The notes under the pieces are model-generated. The model was given only the letters and a program-made list of their open reading frames with translations. It was not told where the DNA came from and did no database searches. Made by a program: the position numbers and the translations under genes. A stretch of DNA of 64,000 bases from Microcoleus sp. AS-A8 (GTDB taxonomy: Bacteria; Cyanobacteriota; Cyanobacteriia; Cyanobacteriales; Coleofasciculaceae). Location: NCBI GenBank assembly GCA_039962225.1, contig JAMPKV010000011.1, positions 124,001 to 188,000 of the forward strand, in the 5' to 3' direction. Below are positions 27,739-36,035 of the stretch, piece after piece. Within the stretch, counting starts at the first letter, position 1. The number at the start of each line of letters is the position of its first letter.

Positions 27739-28278
27739 ATGGTGACTACTGCTGTTGTATCAGAAAATTTCTCTGTGGAAGACTTTATGCTAAATCTTCC
27801 AGAACACATGGAATGGGTGGATGGGCAACTGATAGAGAAAAATGGCATGACGTTACAGCATAGTGAAATTCAGGGGAATCTGTACTTTTACTGGAGGAGT
27901 TACAAGACTTCCAGTGGACAAGGGGGAAAAGTCTATACTGACGTACCTTGTCGCACGAATAAGCAAGGAAGGCGTCCGGATGTTGCCTATCTTACGCCTG
28001 AGCTAGTCGCACAGTTTGGCAAGGCAGATATATTGCCACAGAGTTTTCCTCTAATTGCGGAGATAGTTTCTCCGACTGATATTGCTGAGGACGTGTTTCT
28101 CAAAGCGCAGGAATATTTACAGTCGGGTTGCGAGGAAGTTTGGTTAGTGTTTCCCTCAAGTCGTTTAGTCTTAGTGATGACTCAAAGTCAGATAGTAGGG
28201 TTTACAGCGGGTGAAGTGGTTACTACTCAAAAAGTATTGCTGGGTTTTAGTGTGGCGGTAGATGAATTGTTGGCTTGA
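27739..28278 (+). CDS. Uma2-family (DUF820) nuclease-fold protein
   Basis: A 179-residue member of the Uma2 family, PD-(D/E)XK-fold proteins amplified in cyanobacterial genomes. Seen: MEWVDGQLIEKNGMTLQHSEIQ near the start, GRRPDVAYLTPEL with the catalytic-type Asp, and PLIAEIVSPTDIAEDVFLKAQEYLQSGCEEVWLVFPSSRLV with the Glu and downstream positions. Biological role of the family is unsettled; transposon-linked or stress roles have been proposed. Confidence 0.85.
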   Translation: MVTTAVVSENFSVEDFMLNLPEHMEWVDGQLIEKNGMTLQHSEIQGNLYFYWRSYKTSSGQGGKVYTDVPCRTNKQGRRPDVAYLTPELVAQFGKADILPQSFPLIAEIVSPTDIAEDVFLKAQEYLQSGCEEVWLVFPSSRLVLVMTQSQIVGFTAGEVVTTQKVLLGFSVAVDELLA

Positions 28279-28345
28279 GGCTGACAAATTAGCTAGCTTT
28301 TGGGAACACTCACTATAAATACAATCTGCTGACGCCTGTCCCAAT

Positions 28346-29785
28346 ATGCTTTATTGTTCCAATCCCACCTGCTCGAATCCTTTCAGCCCTGATGGGAATA
28401 AGTTTTGCCTTAGTTGTGGTTCACAAACACTCTCACCCCTATTCCGCAACCGCTACCGCGTGATTCAACTCTTGGGTGAGGGGGGATTTGGCAGAACTTA
28501 TGAAGCCATAGATACAGATAGAATAGACGACCCTTGTGTGATTAAGCAATTTTTTCCACAAGTTCAGGGCATGGCAGCGCTGGAGAAAGCGACGGAATTA
28601 TTTAAGCAAGAAGCAAAGCGACTGTATGAACTGGGAGAGCATCCTCAGATTCCCCGGCTGATTGCTTATTTTGAACAAGATAAGCGCCTGTATCTAGTGC
28701 AAGAGTTAATTGAAGGGCAGACTTTACTTGCAGAATTGCAGCAGCAGGGAGCGTTTAACGAAGAAAAGATTCGGCAATTGCTAGCGGATTTGCTGCCAGT
28801 ACTCAAGATTGTTCATGAACGCGGCGTGATTCATCGGGACATCAAGCCAGAGAATATTATGCGCCGCCGTAAGGATGGCAAGTTGATGCTGATTGATTTT
28901 GGCATCTCCAAACAGGTGACAGCAACGATTCTTGGTCACGCAGGTACGACAATTGGGACGCATGGATATGCATCGATAGAACAAATGCGGGGTCAAGTTT
29001 ATCCGGCTAGCGACCTTTACAGTTTGGGCGTTACTTGCATTCGGTTACTAACCCAATGTTTACCAAAGGAAGACGGTTCTGATGAACTTTATGATGCACT
29101 GAATGGTAAATGGATATGGCGAGAACGTCTGCCAAAAAGTATAACTATCAGCCCACAACTGGGGCAAGTCTTGGATAAATTAACCCAAAACTATGTGAGA
29201 GATCGCTATCAATCCGCCGATGAAGTGCTACGAGCATTCAACCCTGCAAGCTCCGCGCCATCGAATTCAAGCGCGGTAACAGCTGTAAGCAATAATATGA
29301 CTTTCTCTTCTGCTCTAAATTCAACGGTGGTAAAAGAATATAGCAAGCTGCAAGAACTACTTGCAGAAGGAAAATGGCAAGAGGCTGATGAAGAAACTCA
29401 GGCTATCATGTTTGAAGTATTCGGTTATCCAAGCATCTTCAATGTATCCCTTTATCCGGAAAACATCAAAGTATTTCCCTGCGAAAACCTGCGTAAGATA
29501 GACCAGCTTTGGGTACAACACAGCAATGGTCGCTTCGGTTTTAGTGTGCAGAAACAAATCTGGAAGAGTGTGAACAAAGAATGGAATTTTTTTTGCGATC
29601 GCGTTGGATGGCGCGTGAATGGTAACTGGCTTTCTTATAACAACCTCACCTTCACATTAGAGGCTCCAGTAGCTCACCTGCCTGGGTTGAGAGACTTACG
29701 ATATGGGAGGTGGTTTGGTCGTCATGGACTATGGGTTCAGTGGTGGGTTATTCTCTTCTCTCGCGTTGAGGCTTGTGGGCTGTGA
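28346..29785 (+). CDS. Serine/threonine kinase - GUN4 fusion
   Basis: A 479-residue signalling protein. Residues 1-27 form a Cys4 zinc ribbon (CSNPTC ... FCLSC). Residues about 35-290 are a Hanks-type kinase with the Gly loop LGEGGFGRTYEA, catalytic Lys in CVIKQFF, HRDIKPENIM and the DFGIS metal site. Residues about 325-479 are a GUN4 domain (LLAEGKWQEADEETQAIMFEV; ending FSRVEACGL). GUN4 binds porphyrins and activates magnesium chelatase in chlorophyll synthesis, so the protein may sense tetrapyrroles. Kinase-GUN4 fusions are a recurrent cyanobacterial theme with unknown targets. No transmembrane helix is apparent, so it is probably cytoplasmic. Confidence 0.92.
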   Translation: MLYCSNPTCSNPFSPDGNKFCLSCGSQTLSPLFRNRYRVIQLLGEGGFGRTYEAIDTDRIDDPCVIKQFFPQVQGMAALEKATELFKQEAKRLYELGEHPQIPRLIAYFEQDKRLYLVQELIEGQTLLAELQQQGAFNEEKIRQLLADLLPVLKIVHERGVIHRDIKPENIMRRRKDGKLMLIDFGISKQVTATILGHAGTTIGTHGYASIEQMRGQVYPASDLYSLGVTCIRLLTQCLPKEDGSDELYDALNGKWIWRERLPKSITISPQLGQVLDKLTQNYVRDRYQSADEVLRAFNPASSAPSNSSAVTAVSNNMTFSSALNSTVVKEYSKLQELLAEGKWQEADEETQAIMFEVFGYPSIFNVSLYPENIKVFPCENLRKIDQLWVQHSNGRFGFSVQKQIWKSVNKEWNFFCDRVGWRVNGNWLSYNNLTFTLEAPVAHLPGLRDLRYGRWFGRHGLWVQWWVILFSRVEACGL

Positions 29786-29881
29786 TGTCCTGTAGTTAAA
29801 GAATACAGCCGCTCCAGCTGTCTGAGAGAGCTGGATGGACTGTGTTCGGAAAGTTTTACTTATTAATCACAAGAATTAGCT

Positions 29882-30091
29882 ATGACTGAAATCGTATTTC
29901 TGGTTGAAGATGACCCAGATGGAGGGTATACGGCTAGAGCCTTGGGCGAGTCAATTTTCACTCAGGCTGATGATATGGAAAGCTTGCGTGAGATGGTACG
30001 TGATGCAGTTCACTGTCATTTCCCTGATGAACAAAACCGCCCTAAAGTAATCCGTTTGCACATAGTCCGTGATGAGGTCTTTGCTTCGTGA
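29882..30091 (+). CDS. hicB: HicB-like antitoxin
   Basis: A 69-residue HicB-type protein: MTEIVFLVEDDPDGGYTARA is the characteristic N-terminal strand, followed by a helix with SLREMVRDAVHCHF. In HicAB modules HicB neutralises the small mRNA-interferase HicA and often represses its own operon. Here hicB comes first, and its TGA overlaps, through GTGA, a GTG that begins a degraded hicA-like sequence, so the antitoxin survives without a functional partner. Confidence 0.85.
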   Translation: MTEIVFLVEDDPDGGYTARALGESIFTQADDMESLREMVRDAVHCHFPDEQNRPKVIRLHIVRDEVFAS

Positions 30092-30174
30092 AACTCCCAC
30101 GATAAGTCCGCAGGGCATAGCATCTCTGCAATAATGTTTTCACCCAGTTCAACTCGCATCATAAAACTACTGCG
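30088..30174 (+). pseudogene. hicA: Degraded hicA toxin remnant
   Basis: The GTG overlapping the hicB stop starts VKLPR, the exact HicA N-terminus, then meets TAA. A frame change gives ISPQGIASLQ (resembling the following HicA helix) and another gives FTQFNSHHKTT, resembling the conserved (R)QTGSHxxLTT with the catalytic His. So the toxin appears frameshifted and shortened to under 30 codons. This reading is from pattern only. Confidence 0.55.
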
Positions 30175-30918
30175 ATGGAAAAACCCTTCAGACTTACCTT
30201 CTCGAACGGACGTGAAGCCGCCGCCATTCGACCCTCTGTGCCCACAGAGTTATCCGTTGAACTCAACCAAATAGGGCTTCAGGGGTCGCGTCCCATTTTA
30301 GTCGTTGTGGGAGGTGCAAGTCAGATTAGTGAAGCTGAATTCTTACGCATCCAACAGTTATTTATCAAAGTCTTAGCGCCTATTGCCGAAAAGTTAGGCG
30401 CTTATGTGGTGGATGGGGGTACGGATGCGGGTGTGATGCAATTGATGGGTATGGCACGTAGCCAAATCGCAGGGACGTTTCCCCTAATTGGTGTCGCTCC
30501 AGAGGGAAAAGTAGCGCTTCCCAATCAGCTCACCCCTCCAGAGGATTCCACACCGTTAGAGCCTCACCATACCCATTTTGTCTTGATTCCTGGGAACGAG
30601 TGGGGAGATGAATCACCTTGGATTGTTCACGTTGCTACAGTACTCGCGAATGGTGCGCCCTCTGTTACCGTGTTGCTCAATGGTGGTGAGGTTACATTCA
30701 AAGATGCTTTTCAAAGTGTCATTGCAGGGCGATTGGTGATCGTCATTGCCGGTAGTGGTAGAACGGCAGATAAGATAGCAGATGCCTTGGATGGCAAAGG
30801 GACTGATCAGCGAGCGATAGAATTAGCTGATTCTGGCTTGGTACTAGACATCAACTTAGAAGAGGGTTTCAATCATCTTGCTCAAGCGATTGAGGAGCTG
30901 CTTTCTGCTCAGAATTGA
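30175..30918 (+). CDS. SLOG/LSDAT-like nucleotide-sensing domain protein
   Basis: A 247-residue protein that resembles the prokaryotic LSDAT branch of the SLOG superfamily (Rossmannoid domains that bind nucleotide-like ligands, also found in TRPM channels). Seen: the glycine-rich ILVVVGGASQISEAE, the diagnostic VVDGGTDAGVMQLMG and FPLIGVAPEGKV, then HTHFVLIPGNEWGDESPWI. SLOG domains are frequent in nucleotide-based conflict systems, where they sense a signal for an effector, but no effector is fused here and the neighbours (hicB, VOC) are not an obvious partner. Function not assigned. Confidence 0.7.
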   Translation: MEKPFRLTFSNGREAAAIRPSVPTELSVELNQIGLQGSRPILVVVGGASQISEAEFLRIQQLFIKVLAPIAEKLGAYVVDGGTDAGVMQLMGMARSQIAGTFPLIGVAPEGKVALPNQLTPPEDSTPLEPHHTHFVLIPGNEWGDESPWIVHVATVLANGAPSVTVLLNGGEVTFKDAFQSVIAGRLVIVIAGSGRTADKIADALDGKGTDQRAIELADSGLVLDINLEEGFNHLAQAIEELLSAQN

Positions 30919-31010
30919 AGCCTGACGAACAAAGACAAAACTTTGATTCCTAAAAATGCGATCGCTCTTTCACTACCATGAAATTGGACTGTAGCCGATG
31001 AAAAACAACG

Positions 31011-31388
31011 ATGCAAATCCATCATGTAGCCATAATTTGCTCAGACTACGAAAAATCCAAACACTTCTATGTTGATATTTTAGGATTTCCGATTATCGAA
31101 GAAACCTATAGAAAAGAACGACACTCTTACAAACTCGATCTACAAGTTGGTGAAAGCGATCGCATCGAGTTGTTTTCCTTCCCCAACCCACCGCAAAGAC
31201 CGAGTACACCGGAAGCCTGCGGATTGAGGCACTTAGCGTTTGAAGTTAACGATATCCATGCATCAGTGGCTCAACTGCAAGCCAAGGGAATAGAAGTCGA
31301 AGCGATTAGGCTCGATGAGATTACAGGTAAAAAATATACCTTCTTTAAAGACCCCGATAACTTACCGCTAGAACTCTATGAGAAATAG
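31011..31388 (+). CDS. VOC family protein, YaeR/GloA2-like
   Basis: A 125-residue glyoxalase-fold protein. The metal ligands fit: His in IHHVAIIC, Glu in IELFSFPNP, His in GLRHLAFEV and Glu in LPLELYEK. This is the YaeR-like group; the family's physiological reaction is uncertain, lactoylglutathione lyase being the usual label. Confidence 0.82.
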   Translation: MQIHHVAIICSDYEKSKHFYVDILGFPIIEETYRKERHSYKLDLQVGESDRIELFSFPNPPQRPSTPEACGLRHLAFEVNDIHASVAQLQAKGIEVEAIRLDEITGKKYTFFKDPDNLPLELYEK

Positions 31389-31443
31389 GCCAAAGGCTGG
31401 GTGTAGTAGTTAGTGAATTGCAGCTATCCGCTTTACATTAACT

Positions 31444-32748
31444 ATGCGACATCTTGTAACGATACTGACTCCTGTAGCTTTCCTTGCCTTGGGTGTTCTG
31501 AGTTCAACTAACGTGCGATCGCCTTTGGCGCTGCGCTCCGCGCAATCGCTCCCTTCTCGTTTAGATACCCTAGCCGCAGCCGCTCAAGCCACCTCAACCG
31601 CCAAGTCTTGGGAAAATGCCCAACCCGTTCACACCCTCAAACCCCTCGGAGAAGCGCCACCTATGTGTGCTGGGTTTTCCGTTAGATCTCAGGCGTTTAG
31701 CCCCAATAACCAAATTCTTGCGGTTGGTGTTCACGGCTCTGTTGAGCGTCTGTGTGGTGGTGCGCCTAGCACTCTCAGCCTATGGAATCTGCAAACAGGG
31801 CAAAAAATCAAAACACTTGTTGAGGGAGGTGCAGGCGAGGCACTGCTAGCGGAGGAAAAATACCGCAATCAAGAACCCGACGATCCGAACGCTATTGTCG
31901 GTGATATTGCTCATGATGTCGCCTTCACGGGCGATGGACAAACATTAGCGGCGGCGATGTCCGATAAAACTATTAAGCTGTGGAATGGGAAAACTGGGCA
32001 ACTCATCCGCACTCTCAAAGGACATGCCTATGCCGTTCATGCGATCGCAATTACACCCAATAATCAAACCTTAATCAGTGGCAGTTCTGACCAAACCATT
32101 AAACTGTGGAACCTGAAAACCGGGCAACTCATCCGCACCCTCAGAGACTCACAGCCAGTTTATCAGTTGATCCTCAGTTCGGATGAACAGAGCCTTGTGA
32201 GTATCACGTCAGCTAGCAGTCTCTCCTATGGCTTGGGTGACACAACAGTTAAACTTTGGAATCTGAAAACGGGGCAAGTCGTCCGCACCTTTTCAGATTT
32301 CGCCGATTCCTCCGCACAGCCTCTGTTGAGTCCAGATGGTCAGATTCTCGTCACGGGTAGCAACGATAATAGCATTAGGTTTTGGAACGCCCGTACAGGG
32401 GTACGCATACGCTCCTTAATCAGCCATTCGGGCACAGTTCGTCGCCTTGCCATTAGTCCAGATGGTCAGTTTCTCGCCAGTAGCAGCGCTGATGGTAGTG
32501 TCAAACTGTGGAACTTTAAAACAGGTCAGATCATTCGTACCATCTCTAATGTAGGAGACATTTATAACCTTGCCTTCAGTTCAGATGGACGGACACTAGC
32601 CATGCATGATGCGAAGGGGCTTCACTTATGGAATTGGCGATCGCCCCAAAAAATCCGCACCATTGAGGCGAATTCTGATTTTGCCTTCACCCCAGACGGA
32701 CAAACCTTGCTGACTTCGCGTAACTATAGCCAACAGGTTTGGCGCTAG
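31444..32748 (+). CDS. Exported WD40 repeat protein
   Basis: A 434-residue beta-propeller protein. The N-terminus is a signal peptide (hydrophobic core about residues 5-20). About seven WD40 blades follow, each with the pattern LKTGQLIRTL, S-DGQ-LAS, IKLWN. A small dispersed repeat (about 31519-31549) lies in frame near residues 27-35. WD40 propellers are protein-interaction scaffolds; with a signal peptide this one probably works in the periplasm or outer compartment. It ends just before a bidirectional hairpin. Confidence 0.88.
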   Translation: MRHLVTILTPVAFLALGVLSSTNVRSPLALRSAQSLPSRLDTLAAAAQATSTAKSWENAQPVHTLKPLGEAPPMCAGFSVRSQAFSPNNQILAVGVHGSVERLCGGAPSTLSLWNLQTGQKIKTLVEGGAGEALLAEEKYRNQEPDDPNAIVGDIAHDVAFTGDGQTLAAAMSDKTIKLWNGKTGQLIRTLKGHAYAVHAIAITPNNQTLISGSSDQTIKLWNLKTGQLIRTLRDSQPVYQLILSSDEQSLVSITSASSLSYGLGDTTVKLWNLKTGQVVRTFSDFADSSAQPLLSPDGQILVTGSNDNSIRFWNARTGVRIRSLISHSGTVRRLAISPDGQFLASSSADGSVKLWNFKTGQIIRTISNVGDIYNLAFSSDGRTLAMHDAKGLHLWNWRSPQKIRTIEANSDFAFTPDGQTLLTSRNYSQQVWR

Positions 32749-32775
32749 AGGAGACTTGTGGAGTGGCAACGGTTC

Positions 32776-32808
32776 AGATCCCCGGCTTTTCTAAGAAGTC
32801 GGGGATCT
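32776..32808. terminator. Bidirectional hairpin (cyanobacterial palindromic repeat type)
   Basis: AGATCCCCGGCTT / AAGTCGGGGATCT form a 13-bp stem (one G-T pair) with a 7-nt loop between two convergent genes. Near-identical AGATCCCCGACTT palindromes are common repeats in cyanobacterial genomes. Confidence 0.7.
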
Positions 32809-32819
32809 CGTTTCTCACC

Positions 32820-33560
32820 TCAAGCGACTGGAGCGCTTAAGTATTGCTCAAGGGCTTCAGAACCGCCAATGAGTTTTCCGTCAATAAATACTTGTGGAAC
32901 CGTTGTTGCACCCGTAGCAGCCCGTAAAGAGCGCATGGTGGCATCTTTGCCCACAACGATTTCTTCATAATCAATGCCCCGTTCCTTGAGAGCCTGCTTC
33001 GCACGGGCACAGAACGGACAACCCACTTTAGTAAACAGTGAAACACACTGGGGCTTAGCGGCATCGGGGTTAATGAAGTTGAGCATTGTCTCCGCGTCAG
33101 ACACCTCAAACGGATCGCCCTCTACTTCTGGTTCGATAAACATTTTTTTGATCACGCCATCGGTCACTAACATAGAATAGCGCCATGACCGCTTACCAAA
33201 ACCTAGATTTTCTTTGTCAACGAGCAGTCCCATTTGTTCGGTAAATTCACCGTTACCATCGGGAATGAAGGTGATGTTGTCTGCCTCTTGCGTTTTCTTC
33301 CACTCATTCATCACAAAGGTGTCGTTGACTGACATACAGATAATGTCATCAACACCGTTTTCTTTAAATGTTTTTGCCAACTCGTTGTAGCCCGGTACAT
33401 GGGTGGATGAACAAGTAGGTGTAAACGCTCCAGGTAGAGAAAAGACAATCACAGTCTTACCCTTAAACAGCTCATCTGTTGTGATATCAACCCATTGATT
33501 ATCATTGCGGGTTCTGAATGTGACATTAGGTACTCTTTCCCCTTCGCGGTTTTTCAGCAT
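32820..33560 (-). CDS. Peroxiredoxin 5 - glutaredoxin hybrid
   Basis: A 246-residue fusion. Residues 1-165 are a Prx5-type peroxiredoxin with the peroxidatic Cys in [16 protein letters not shown]. Residues 170-246 are a glutaredoxin with the CPFC redox site ([14 protein letters not shown]) and the glutathione-site [14 protein letters not shown]. Such hybrids reduce hydroperoxides with glutathione, the glutaredoxin domain recycling the peroxidase in cis. The gene is divergent from the next ORF's end and preceded by a region with inverted repeats. Confidence 0.93.
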   Translation of the reverse strand: MLKNREGERVPNVTFRTRNDNQWVDITTDELFKGKTVIVFSLPGAFTPTCSSTHVPGYNELAKTFKENGVDDIICMSVNDTFVMNEWKKTQEADNITFIPDGNGEFTEQMGLLVDKENLGFGKRSWRYSMLVTDGVIKKMFIEPEVEGDPFEVSDAETMLNFINPDAAKPQCVSLFTKVGCPFCARAKQALKERGIDYEEIVVGKDATMRSLRAATGATTVPQVFIDGKLIGGSEALEQYLSAPVA

Positions 33561-33706
33561 TTATTTTGTTCCTAGGTGATGTTAACTTGTAGTCGTTATG
33601 AATTTACTTCCTATAGTGTACTCATAACGAGTATGATTTGCCAAGAAAATTCCACCAAAAACTCAACTCGTTTTTTCCGAGTCCGAAATCCCTCAGATTT
33701 TCCGAA
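33561..33706 (-). promoter_or_regulatory. Upstream region of the Prx-Grx gene with nested inverted repeats
   Basis: CGTTATGA (33594-33601) and TCATAACG (33622-33629) form an 8-bp inverted repeat, and TACTCATAACGAGTA (33619-33633) is a second, overlapping one. These could be operator sites for a redox regulator; none can be named. Confidence 0.35.
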
Positions 33707-34108
33707 TTAATCTACCTTAGGGGGGATAACAATCGCCATATACTCTCGGTAACTGCAAATCTTGTCGCCGCGCACGTCAAAAGAAACGGCTATTTGGTTT
33801 TGGTAGGGATTCCCGCGCAACAACCCTTCAGAGCGAAACTCAAATACCGCCGTCGTCTCGTTGCTAGTCACACGCTCTAAAGTTAGCGTTAACCCTTGAT
33901 CCATGACTTGAGAGACGTACTTGAAGAAAGCGGCGGCTCGTTCCTTCCCGACGTTCAACCCTTTGTAGGCACCCACCGGAAACCAGAACGAGAAATCTTC
34001 CGTTAATAAGTCCAAAAACGGTTCCCACTCACCAGTAGCTAAAGCATGAGAGAAGTGATTGAAGGCTTGCTGGGCAGTTGCCATTGTTTCTGGTTTTGTT
34101 TGTGCCAT
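33707..34108 (-). CDS. NTF2-like / SnoaL-fold protein
   Basis: A 133-residue cone-shaped alpha+beta barrel protein of the NTF2-like superfamily: AFNHFSHALATGEWEPFLDLLTEDFSFWFPVG at the start and VSFDVRGDKICSYREYMA near the end. The superfamily includes isomerases, dehydratases and non-catalytic binding domains; which one applies is not visible. Confidence 0.75.
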   Translation of the reverse strand: MAQTKPETMATAQQAFNHFSHALATGEWEPFLDLLTEDFSFWFPVGAYKGLNVGKERAAAFFKYVSQVMDQGLTLTLERVTSNETTAVFEFRSEGLLRGNPYQNQIAVSFDVRGDKICSYREYMAIVIPPKVD

Positions 34109-34476
34109 TCTTGCTACCCTTCCACAAACGCGCTCAAACTTCCTATCCGGCGATATATAGTCAGCCTACCCAAGTCAGGCTCCTTTGTCGTTGACCAAAA
34201 AGCTGTTCCTGCTTCTAGACTGGGTTGACAGTCACAGACGAGTGTGAGTATACCCATAATTTTGCCGCTACTGGAATCATACCCTTAGCGCTAGCAATAC
34301 TGAATTGTTATCTAAATCATCTGGGAAGCTAATGGGGAGTTCCAAACCCCTCCCCCTTAGATTAATTATCATTATCAAGAATGAGGAGGTACAGGTAATC
34401 AAAAACAGTCCCGAATCGGGGTATAAGTTACTTTAAAGTGTTTTATGTCTTCCTTTGTGCAAAGTTCAATTGATTT
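34109..34476. promoter_or_regulatory. Divergent intergenic region with a candidate Fur box
   Basis: About 370 bp without a gene. On the minus strand 34358-34376 reads GATAATGATAATTAATCTA, matching 15 of 19 positions of the Fur consensus GATAATGATAATCATTATC, with the first 12 exact. It is about 100 bp upstream of the next plus-strand gene. A pyrimidine-rich tract (CCAAACCCCTCCCCC) lies next to it. Confidence 0.45.
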
Positions 34477-34860
34477 ATGACACCCAAATTTAAAAATATG
34501 GTTGCGTGGCACCAGGCTGAACTGGTGATGCAACCGGCTTTAATCCGTATCATCGATCAGATTCGCAAACAGCTCGAAAGTACAACTTGGAAGGCAACTT
34601 ACAAGGATGTTCAGGCTCCAATCCCAGGCTATGAGCTGTGTCTAGAAGGCAATGGCAAGGAAGTGTGTGTCAATATTTGGGAGCTTTGTTATCAAGTTTG
34701 TTTTCTCAACTACACTTTGACACACACTGAACTCGAAAGCCAGGAAGTAGAGATTGATACCAACCTCATTGATGAAGCCGGTGAGGTGGATTGGCAATAT
34801 CTAGACACAAAGGCACAACGCTTGGTGGCAGAAGTTTTTGCCAGCTTACCCCTGGCTTAG
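34477..34860 (+). CDS. Conserved hypothetical protein
   Basis: A 127-residue soluble acidic protein without a recognised domain. Features: MVAWHQAELVMQPALIRIIDQIRKQLE helix at the N-terminus, a central strand-rich part with three cysteines (LCLEGNGKEVCVNIWELCYQVCF) and a negatively charged C-terminal helix. It lies 40 bp upstream of the YgfZ-like gene, so it may be its operon partner, and downstream of a candidate Fur box. Confidence 0.65.
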   Translation: MTPKFKNMVAWHQAELVMQPALIRIIDQIRKQLESTTWKATYKDVQAPIPGYELCLEGNGKEVCVNIWELCYQVCFLNYTLTHTELESQEVEIDTNLIDEAGEVDWQYLDTKAQRLVAEVFASLPLA

Positions 34861-34900
34861 CTTTTGCCATGAGCGATGCGCTTCCATAGGAAGATAGCTA

Positions 34901-35983
34901 ATGGAGGCGAAAAGCAGGAAGAAAATGATTCAAGAATTACACGATGTTCAGCAAAAGGCTGGGGCGACTTTTGAGTCAGTTGGCGATGTAACGATTCCCG
35001 TAAGTTTCGGGAACGATACAACCGCGATTCAAGCCGCACGTCAGGGTGTTGCCTTGGTGGACTTATCCCATTGGGGATTGCTGAAAATCTCCGGTGATGA
35101 CAGACTGCGCTACTTACACAACCAAAGTACCAATGACTTCCAAAAACTCAAACCAGGACAGGGCTGTGATACGGTTTTTGTCACCTCTACCGCCCGCACC
35201 ATTGACTTGGCAACGGCTTATGTTACAGAAGATGCCGTGTTCCTCCTCGTCTCTCCCAATCGGCGTCAGCAACTGATCGAGTGGCTGGATCGTTATATTT
35301 TTCCCATGGATCAGGTGGAATTAAAGGATGTGTCCCACGAGAATGTCACCTTCAGCTTAATTGGGTCAGTAAGTGATGCTTTGTTGCAACAATTAAGTGA
35401 TGAAGTTCTGATCGAGGATGCCTATGCCAGTCACCAAGAACTAATGCTTAATGGACTTCAAGTACGTGTGGCAGTGGGCAACGGCTTGGGATTACCCGGA
35501 TATACGCTGATCGTTTCTGCGAGTCATGCCGCGAGACTCTGGCAGGTGCTGACAGAAGCGGGAGGGATGCCTATGGGCGATCGCATCTGGGAACAACTGC
35601 GAATTCAGCAAGGGCGTCCTGTGCCCGATCGCGAACTCACCGAAGATTATAATCCGCTGGAAGTTGGTTTATGGCAAACCATTTCTTTTGATAAAGGTTG
35701 TTACATTGGTCAGGAAACGATTGCCCGATTAAATACTTATAAAGGCGTCAAGCAACAACTCTGGGGCGTCCGCCTGAAAGCACCGGTTGAACCGGGAGCC
35801 GTGGTCATGGTAGGAGAAGAAAAAGTCGGTAAGCTGACCAGTTTGACAGAAACTGACCAAGGGTTGTTTGGTTTAGCTTATATCCGCACGAAAGCGGGTG
35901 GCAAGGGATTAAACGTGCAAGTTGCAGATGTAGAGGGTGAAGTCGTGGATGTTCCGTTTTTAACCCATGATTATCCAGCTTGA
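34901..35983 (+). CDS. ygfZ: YgfZ/GcvT-like folate-binding protein
   Basis: A 360-residue protein of the aminomethyltransferase (GcvT) fold. The diagnostic YgfZ motif KGCYIGQET is present near residue 266, with its essential Cys. YgfZ proteins bind tetrahydrofolate and maintain certain iron-sulfur enzymes, notably radical-SAM methylthiotransferases of the MiaB/RimO type; a RimO gene is in this window, though far away. The N-terminus shows VALVDLSHWGLLKISGDDRLRYLHNQ, standard for the family. An alternative ATG at 34925 would shorten it by eight residues. Confidence 0.88.
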   Translation: MEAKSRKKMIQELHDVQQKAGATFESVGDVTIPVSFGNDTTAIQAARQGVALVDLSHWGLLKISGDDRLRYLHNQSTNDFQKLKPGQGCDTVFVTSTARTIDLATAYVTEDAVFLLVSPNRRQQLIEWLDRYIFPMDQVELKDVSHENVTFSLIGSVSDALLQQLSDEVLIEDAYASHQELMLNGLQVRVAVGNGLGLPGYTLIVSASHAARLWQVLTEAGGMPMGDRIWEQLRIQQGRPVPDRELTEDYNPLEVGLWQTISFDKGCYIGQETIARLNTYKGVKQQLWGVRLKAPVEPGAVVMVGEEKVGKLTSLTETDQGLFGLAYIRTKAGGKGLNVQVADVEGEVVDVPFLTHDYPA

Positions 35984-36035
35984 GAGATATCTGAAGAACA
36001 GAAAACGCAGCACCAACAAAATCTAAAATCCCAAA

